DNA from: DASZTU01 sp035493835
GTDB lineage: Bacteria > Pseudomonadota > Alphaproteobacteria > Rhizobiales > Devosiaceae
NCBI GenBank assembly: GCA_035493835.1
Contig: DATJHO010000002.1
Coordinates: 1-18,221, forward strand
Length of the DNA stretch: 18,221 nucleotides
Reading direction: 5' to 3'
The position numbers and the translations under genes were made by a program. Within the stretch, counting starts at the first letter, position 1; the number at the start of each line of letters is the position of its first letter. The notes beneath the pieces were generated by a model. That model searched no databases, had not been told where the DNA came from, and saw nothing but the letters and a program-made list of their open reading frames with translations. Of the stretch, positions 13,954 to 18,221 are shown piece after piece.

Positions 13954-14742
13954 TCAGTGCTTCTGCTGCAGGTCGATCAAGAACTCCGTCAGGTCGGCAA
14001 CCGACATGTCGCGCGGGGTGATCTCGGCAACGATGGCGCCGCGTTCGAGCACCACCAGCCGGTCGGCCACCGCATGGACGTGCGCCAGATTGTGCTCGAT
14101 GTAGACGCAGGCCTTGCCGGCCGCCTTGATGCTGCGCACAAAATCGAGAACCTTGCGCACTTCCTTGACGGCGAGGGCCACTGTCGGTTCATCGAGCACG
14201 ATCAAATCGGCGTTGAAGTGCATGGCGCGGCCGATGGCGATGCCCTGCCGCTCGCCGCCCGATAGCTGCTTGACGGTGGCATCCACGCCAATCCCGACGC
14301 CGCGGAAGCCGATCGACTTCATCAGGATCTCGGCCGCCAACTCCTTTTCGCGCTTGATGTCGATGAAGCCGAAGCGGTTGGCGATCTGGCGGCCGACGAA
14401 AAAATTGCGCCAAAGCGGCTGCTTTTCGCCCAAGGACTTGTCCTGGTAGACGGTCTCGATCGAAAGGTCGTGCGCCATCTGCACGGAGTAGTCGGCGAGG
14501 CTCAATTCCTTGTCGCGGATGAAGATGCGGCCGGAAGTCGGCTTCAGCACGCCGGTCATGGTCTTGATCAGCGTCGACTTGCCGGCGCCATTGTCGCCAA
14601 TCAGGCCGACGATCTCGTTCCGGCCGATGCGCAGGTTGACGTTCCGAAGGGCATGCACGGCGCCGAAATACTTGTCGACGTTCTGCAGCCGGACCAGATC
14701 GGCGAAGGAGGCATCGTCCTCGGCTGCAGCGAGATCCATCAT
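13954..14742 (-). CDS. Sugar ABC transporter ATP-binding protein (single-domain RbsA type)
   Basis: 262-aa ATPase (counting from 14742). Walker A GDNGAGKS at 49-56, Q-loop Q100, signature LSGGERQ at 160-166, Walker B IVLDEP at 181-186, and switch His217 in EHNLAHV: all catalytic elements are intact. Unlike classical RbsA, which has two fused ATPase domains, this has one and must act as a homodimer. An ATG at 14769 would add nine residues, but AGGAG lies about 6 nt before the ATG at 14742, so I prefer the latter. First gene of the operon ATPase-permease-binding protein. The binding protein and permease point to a monosaccharide or polyol importer; no LacI-type regulator or catabolic gene is nearby to show which. 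Confidence 0.9.
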   Translation of the reverse strand: MMDLAAAEDDASFADLVRLQNVDKYFGAVHALRNVNLRIGRNEIVGLIGDNGAGKSTLIKTMTGVLKPTSGRIFIRDKELSLADYSVQMAHDLSIETVYQDKSLGEKQPLWRNFFVGRQIANRFGFIDIKREKELAAEILMKSIGFRGVGIGVDATVKQLSGGERQGIAIGRAMHFNADLIVLDEPTVALAVKEVRKVLDFVRSIKAAGKACVYIEHNLAHVHAVADRLVVLERGAIVAEITPRDMSVADLTEFLIDLQQKH

Positions 14743-15064
14743 TCTGTGCTCCTGCCCGTCTTCACGCATGTTTCAATCCGTGAGGGTAGTCGCTGCCCGA
14801 TGTCTCAAGGCATTCTTGGAGGCGGCGAAGTCGAGCTAAGCACGGGCCGGGCCTTCAGGCAAATACCTTGCAGTCTTTAGTTCGCGAAGTATCTGGCAAG
14901 AGCTGGATATGTCGCGAAAGGGTATCATGGAACAGTGCAAATGGTCTCAGAATGTGGGGGAATCTTTGGAGGTACATTAGCGCCCATCCCGGTCGTTGCT
15001 CGCCATTTTGAACATTCCTGGTAGCGGACATTCATGCCGATCGTAGACGCGGACTGCCCGGCCT
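14743..15064. promoter_or_regulatory. Promoter region of the sugar ABC operon
   Basis: These 322 bases separate the ATPase gene start from the 3' end of the DUF4239 gene and contain no convincing gene. They must carry the promoter of the minus-strand operon. The 8-bp palindrome TTCGCGAA lies at 14881-14888, and TCGCGAA recurs at 14912-14918, 30 bp (about three helical turns) further on, which could be a regulator site. No promoter hexamers stand out. Confidence 0.35.
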
Positions 15065-15841
15065 TCACTTGCTAAAGTCTTCGACAACCGCCGCCAGGGC
15101 TTCCGGGCTGACCCGAATCGAGCCTGCGAAGGGGTGGTCGATGGCGACGATGATCAGCAGTCCGGACCAGATCAGCAGGCTCAGCGCACCGGTCATCAGT
15201 GCCTGCGCCAGCACATTCCGGGTCCCGAAAAAGAAGGTGAAACCGATGGTCACGATGGCGCCGCCAAAGAGCACGATCCACAGTACGCCGGGTACGATGC
15301 CGGAGGCGACGACCAACCGGGCGCGTCGTGACTGGGTCAGCAGGTCGAGTTGGCGCACCGTTTCCGACAGCAGCTCGCTATCCCGGGCGTCAACCGGACT
15401 GAAGGCCAGGATCGGCTGATAGAGGTCGTTCAGCGCAAGTGTAACGGCGGGGCTGGCCGCGCCATGCGCCATGGCCGGCCACTCCTCGTTTATCGCGCCG
15501 TTGAGGTATGCGGTCAGCCGGTCGTGCAGTGTGGCGCCGGGGGGGCGACCGATCCCATCGGCGAGGCGGTAGAGGCTCGCTGCGGCTCCCGCTTCCTGGG
15601 CGACAGTGTTTTCGGATTCGCTGAACTTCTCCCAGACGACGATCACGGCGAAAGCAAGAAGAACGGCATAAAGCACGCCTACCGTCGCGAATGTGAAGCC
15701 GGCGACTTCATTGTTGGTGCGGAGCTGGTCCAATGCCACGTAGCGGCGGATCACAATCGGGCCGGCCATGCACAGCAGCGTCGGCAGGACAACCAGGCAG
15801 AAGCCGGCAAGCCATAATGGCTGGGTGGTCAGGAATATCAT
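15065..15841 (-). CDS. DUF4239 (bestrophin-like) membrane protein
   Basis: 258-aa membrane protein. Four hydrophobic helices at about 9-31, 48-70, 180-205 and 211-234, in two pairs, with a soluble cytoplasmic or periplasmic segment of about 110 residues between. The NNEVAGFTFATVGVLYAVLL stretch and the AIDHPFAGSIRVSPEAL end are typical of DUF4239 proteins, which are annotated as bestrophin-like; function is not established. The open frame continues upstream to 16288, but the ATG at 15841 begins just before the first helix, matches the family's start, and has GAGG 5 nt upstream, so the extra 149 codons are judged non-coding. It stands alone, convergent with nothing and divergent from the sorbosone-dehydrogenase-like gene. 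Confidence 0.82.
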   Translation of the reverse strand: MIFLTTQPLWLAGFCLVVLPTLLCMAGPIVIRRYVALDQLRTNNEVAGFTFATVGVLYAVLLAFAVIVVWEKFSESENTVAQEAGAAASLYRLADGIGRPPGATLHDRLTAYLNGAINEEWPAMAHGAASPAVTLALNDLYQPILAFSPVDARDSELLSETVRQLDLLTQSRRARLVVASGIVPGVLWIVLFGGAIVTIGFTFFFGTRNVLAQALMTGALSLLIWSGLLIIVAIDHPFAGSIRVSPEALAAVVEDFSK

Positions 15842-16300
15842 GCAGCCCTCGTTCCCGGAACGAGCGCTGCGAGGCTTCTCCTTAGCATCTGTGAGGCCTT
15901 TGCTTACGTTTCGGTGCCAAGGCTGAGACGAAATCCATGCCCATCTTGCTAGCTTGGCCTTCGCAAAGTGACCAGTCATCCGTTCGGTTGAAGCTCGAAG
16001 AGTAGCCCCGACAAAGCGATTGCACTTGGCAATCCTCGATGGCAGTTTTGAAACCAACCTCGTCTTCTTCAGCGGCCACAGGTACTTGATTGCTGCGCTT
16101 TCATCCTTCGGCCGGGCAAGAGTGTCGCTTCTGCCCAAATTTCGCTCCAAGGCCGCCCTTCCGCTTGCTACCAACTCCGGAAGGCGCCCTCGAGCGATCA
16201 TCGATATTCGCCAGACGAGGACTGCGGCAGGATAGCCGCTAAGATGTCTCGCGCTTGATGTTGCCAGCCCGCAACGTTTCGGCGCCAAATGGGGGAAATC
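15842..16300. other. 459-bp divergent intergenic region, no recognised gene
   Basis: This region lies between the divergently transcribed DUF4239 gene and the sorbosone-dehydrogenase-like gene and should hold both promoters. The minus frame of DUF4239 is open throughout, and another minus frame (15882-16079) encodes 65 residues with several Cys, but neither has motifs or a good ribosome-binding site that I recognise. Possibly eroded coding DNA. Confidence 0.45.
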
Positions 16301-17608
16301 ATGAGCCTATCCGATATTCTTGCGCGTGCGGTCGCACTGATCGGCGCCGCAGCTATTCGTATGCAGCAGCCGAGCGGTGGGCCGCTGCTGCCGCTTTACG
16401 GCGCATCGCCGGCGATACCAGCAGCTCGGCCGCAGTCCATTCCAGCCCTGAAAATGCCAACAGCGAGGGGGTGGTCCGACGGCAAGACGCCCATTGCCGG
16501 TCCGGGGCTCAAGGTGAACGCATTTGCCAGCGGGCTTAAGCATCCGCGCCAGATCTATGTGCTTCCAAACGGCGATGTGCTGGCCGCCGAGGCACTCACG
16601 CTGGCCGGCCCGGCCAAGGGCGTTTTCGACTTTGCCGCAATCGCCACCATGCGACGCGCGGGGGCATTAGGCGAGAGTCCGAATCGCATTGTTTTGCTGC
16701 GCGACGCGGATGGGGATGGGGTCGCCGAGATCCGGGAGATTTTTCTGGAGGGATTGAACCAGCCCTTTGGCATGGCGCTCCTGGATAACACCTTCTACGT
16801 CGGCAACACCGACGGAGTCTGGGCTTTTCCCTATGTGAACGGGCAGACCCGCCTCACGGCGCCTGGACGGAAGGTGATGGAGACCAAGGCCAGCGGGCAT
16901 TGGACGCGGAACCTCATCCTCAGCCGCGACGGCAAGAAGCTCTACGTTTCCGTGGGCTCAATGAGCAATATTGGCGAAGGCGGAATGGCACAGGAAGAAA
17001 ACCGTGCCTGCATCCACGAGTTGGACCTGAAAACGAACAAGCACCGCATTTTTGCGTCCGGGCTTCGCAACCCCGTGGGGATGGCATGGGAGCCGGTTAC
17101 CGGGGCGCTCTGGACCGTAGTCAATGAACGAGACGGTCTCGGTGATGAAACCCCGCCCGACTATCTGACCTCAGTGCGCGACGGCGGCTTCTATGGCTGG
17201 CCTTACTGCTATTGGGGGCAGACGATAGATGATCGTGTGCCGCAGAATCCGCAGTCGGTTGCGCGAGCCATCGCCCCGGACTATGCGCTTGGCGGCCATA
17301 CTGCCTCGCTCGGACTCTGCTGGTTGCCCGCCGGAACGTTGGTCGGCCTTTCCCAAGGCATGGCCATTGGCCAGCACGGGTCGTGGAACCGCAGTACGCT
17401 CTCGGGCTATAAGCTGGTGTTCGTGCCGTTTGACGCTGACGGGCAGCCGGCAGGATCACCAAGCGATTTGCTGACAGGCTTCCTGTCGCCGGACGAGGGG
17501 GCCTCATACGGTCGCCCTGTCGGGGTTGCCCTGGCCAACGACGGCAGCGTGCTGATGGCCGATGATGTTGGCAACGTGATTTGGCGGGTGACCAGCCAAG
17601 CTCACTGA
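16301..17608 (+). CDS. PQQ-dependent sugar dehydrogenase / sorbosone dehydrogenase family protein
   Basis: 435-aa beta-propeller of the soluble glucose/sorbosone dehydrogenase superfamily. Blade motifs: GLKHPRQIYVLPNGDVLAAE, a calcium-like DADGDGVAEI loop, GLNQPFGMALLDNTFYVGNT, GLRNPVGMAWEP, GGFYGWPYCYWG, GQHGSWNRSTLSGYKLVFVPF and GRPVGVALANDGSVLMADD at the end. Such enzymes oxidise aldoses or sorbosone in the periplasm using PQQ; the substrate is not deducible. Residues 1-25 are only mildly hydrophobic, so export is uncertain. The ATG at 16301 follows GGGGGAAAT at good spacing, preferred over the ATG at 16289, which lies inside that site. No PQQ biosynthesis gene or cytochrome partner is nearby. 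Family confident, enzymatic activity inferred. Confidence 0.82.
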   Translation: MSLSDILARAVALIGAAAIRMQQPSGGPLLPLYGASPAIPAARPQSIPALKMPTARGWSDGKTPIAGPGLKVNAFASGLKHPRQIYVLPNGDVLAAEALTLAGPAKGVFDFAAIATMRRAGALGESPNRIVLLRDADGDGVAEIREIFLEGLNQPFGMALLDNTFYVGNTDGVWAFPYVNGQTRLTAPGRKVMETKASGHWTRNLILSRDGKKLYVSVGSMSNIGEGGMAQEENRACIHELDLKTNKHRIFASGLRNPVGMAWEPVTGALWTVVNERDGLGDETPPDYLTSVRDGGFYGWPYCYWGQTIDDRVPQNPQSVARAIAPDYALGGHTASLGLCWLPAGTLVGLSQGMAIGQHGSWNRSTLSGYKLVFVPFDADGQPAGSPSDLLTGFLSPDEGASYGRPVGVALANDGSVLMADDVGNVIWRVTSQAH

Positions 17609-17674
17609 AGTTGAAGCGACCGGCCACGGTCCGGCGCTGATCAAGGGGGGGCTGCCTAGGCGACCAGCCTCGGA

Positions 17675-18085
17675 TCAACTACGAATTGCAGCATCCCAAG
17701 CAATAGCGAAGCCTGCTTCTTCCATCTGTCGCTTCTCGTCGGGACCGCCGGGTGTCAGTTCGGGGAACAGGAACCCGGTCTTGGGGACGACCTTGAGGAA
17801 GCCAGCAAGTCGCGGTGAATACCATCGACCCAGCTCATCGTGACCGCCCTGTCATTCCTGTGGCTCGCCGTCGCCGGGGCCATTTAGCACCTCGGCCTTC
17901 CTTGGGGCCGCTCCGAGCCACATCCGGAATGCGCCCATAGTCGGCTCTCTAACATCGGTGATTGCGCCGGCTCGCCACTCTACCCGCACGATTGCATCTG
18001 GGCGTGCCCTGGCCGCGCATTCGGCTTTTCGCAGCGAAATCCTTGAGGCCGCGTGGGACTTGGTTGATCTGCTCGACCCGGCCAT
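17675..18085 (-). pseudogene. Unidentified gene broken by an in-frame TGA
   Basis: Two coherent minus-strand segments lie in one frame, separated only by TGA at 17852-17854. The upstream part ends in ARPDAIVRVEWRAGAITD, VREPTMGAFRMWLG and VLNGPGDGEPQE. The downstream part reads QGGHDELGRWYSPRLAG, FLKVVPKTGFLFPELTPGG, and ends EEAGFAIAWDAAIRS before TGA at 17675-17677. Both have protein-like composition, so a single gene with a nonsense mutation is the simplest reading. I do not recognise the family. The 5' end is uncertain: a stop sits just before the ATG at 18083-18085, and this part overlaps, in another frame, a fragment of ABC ATPase C-terminus. So the gene may also be cut at its start. 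Confidence 0.45.
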
Positions 18086-18104
18086 TCACCATGCGGACAT
18101 TGCC

Positions 18105-18221
18105 CTAAGCGGTCAACGGCCCGAAGCTCGCGGCGAGCGAAACGCGCTGGCGCTGGCCGCCGGAAAGGCGCGCCGGCCATTGATCCGCCTTTTCCGTCAG
18201 TTGAACCGCCTCGAGAGCGGC
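18105..18221 (-). pseudogene. ABC transporter ATPase fragment, truncated after the signature motif
   Basis: The first codons visible at the right edge read ALEAVQLTEKADQWPARLSG followed by GQRQRVSLA, the linker and LSGGQ signature of a PotA/CysA/SsuB-class import ATPase. Instead of the expected RALAxxPxxLLLDEP Walker B, the frame continues ASFGPLTA and hits TAG at 18105-18107. Just beyond, still in frame, VRMVNGRVEQI resembles the usual end of the ATPase core (VMxxGRIEQIG). Roughly 60 residues including Walker B, D-loop and switch His are therefore deleted. The 5' part, if present, lies outside the window. It cannot hydrolyse ATP. Confidence 0.6.

Noticed and set aside
15842..16288. 149-codon upstream extension of the DUF4239 gene.
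   Set aside because: It lacks membrane or family features and a ribosome-binding site, while the ATG at 15841 has both a suitable site and the family's normal start.
17618..17631. Small hairpin GACCG/CGGTC after the sorbosone-dehydrogenase-like gene as a terminator.
   Set aside because: Stem of only 5 bp and no T-tract; such stems are frequent by chance in GC-rich DNA.
1..18221. CRISPR array, tRNA or rRNA genes.
   Set aside because: No regularly spaced repeats and no cloverleaf or rRNA-like segments were seen on reading; a tRNA search could still find one I missed.

Overview
The window looks like chromosomal or large-plasmid DNA from a high-GC alphaproteobacterium, most likely Hyphomicrobiales (Rhizobiales). 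This rests on the gene families and their order (arsR-arsC-acr3-arsC diverging from a DUF6428 gene and an MFS gene, DUF4239, sorbosone-dehydrogenase family, RbsABC-type sugar importers), on GC-rich codon use and on dense genes with short overlaps. It reads as an accessory metal/metalloid-resistance and redox segment. Several module borders carry broken genes, yet I see no transposase, integrase, tRNA, rRNA or CRISPR.

Layout. 65-1735: a MarR regulator and an AmiC-like ligand-binding protein without a signal peptide, both on the minus strand. 1736-2218: a gene-poor stretch holding the degraded 3' end of a DUF1254/DUF1214-type gene. 2219-6445: an arsenic locus. The minus arm is DUF6428 plus an MFS exporter (ArsK-like). 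The plus arm is arsR, a thioredoxin-type arsC, acr3 and a glutaredoxin-type arsC. A 28-bp dyad between the arms is the probable ArsR operator. 6449-6625: a truncated MFS gene start left at the end of the plus arm.

6594-9567 (minus strand): a three-gene flavin electron-transfer operon, transcribed as an exported FMN-binding protein carrying an SGAT flavinylation motif, ApbE FAD:protein FMN transferase, and an NqrB/RnfD-like membrane domain fused to a ferredoxin-NAD(P)H-reductase domain. Together they could carry electrons from cytosolic NAD(P)H across the membrane to a covalent flavin outside. A divergent OmpR-type response regulator (9718-9906) is cut off just before its phospho-acceptor aspartate, while an 11-bp direct repeat of the kind such regulators bind is still present in the shared promoter region.

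10064-11281: the chromate transporter chrA on the minus strand, followed by 68 open codons in the same frame. 11282-11738: no recognised gene, but a perfect 10-bp-stem hairpin. 11739-14742: a minus-strand sugar ABC importer transcribed ATPase, permease, binding protein. 15065-15841: a DUF4239 membrane protein. 16301-17608: a PQQ/sorbosone-dehydrogenase-family beta-propeller on the plus strand. 17675-18221: fragments of two broken minus-strand genes, an unidentified ORF interrupted by TGA and an ABC ATPase cut after its signature motif.

How the genes work together. The ars genes reduce arsenate and export arsenite, chrA exports chromate, and the flavin operon supplies an extracytosolic reductase whose acceptor cannot be read from sequence. 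The remnants at module borders suggest the segment was assembled by repeated recombination. The most interesting items are the flavinylation operon with its beheaded regulator and the cysteine-tailed DUF6428 protein in the ars locus.
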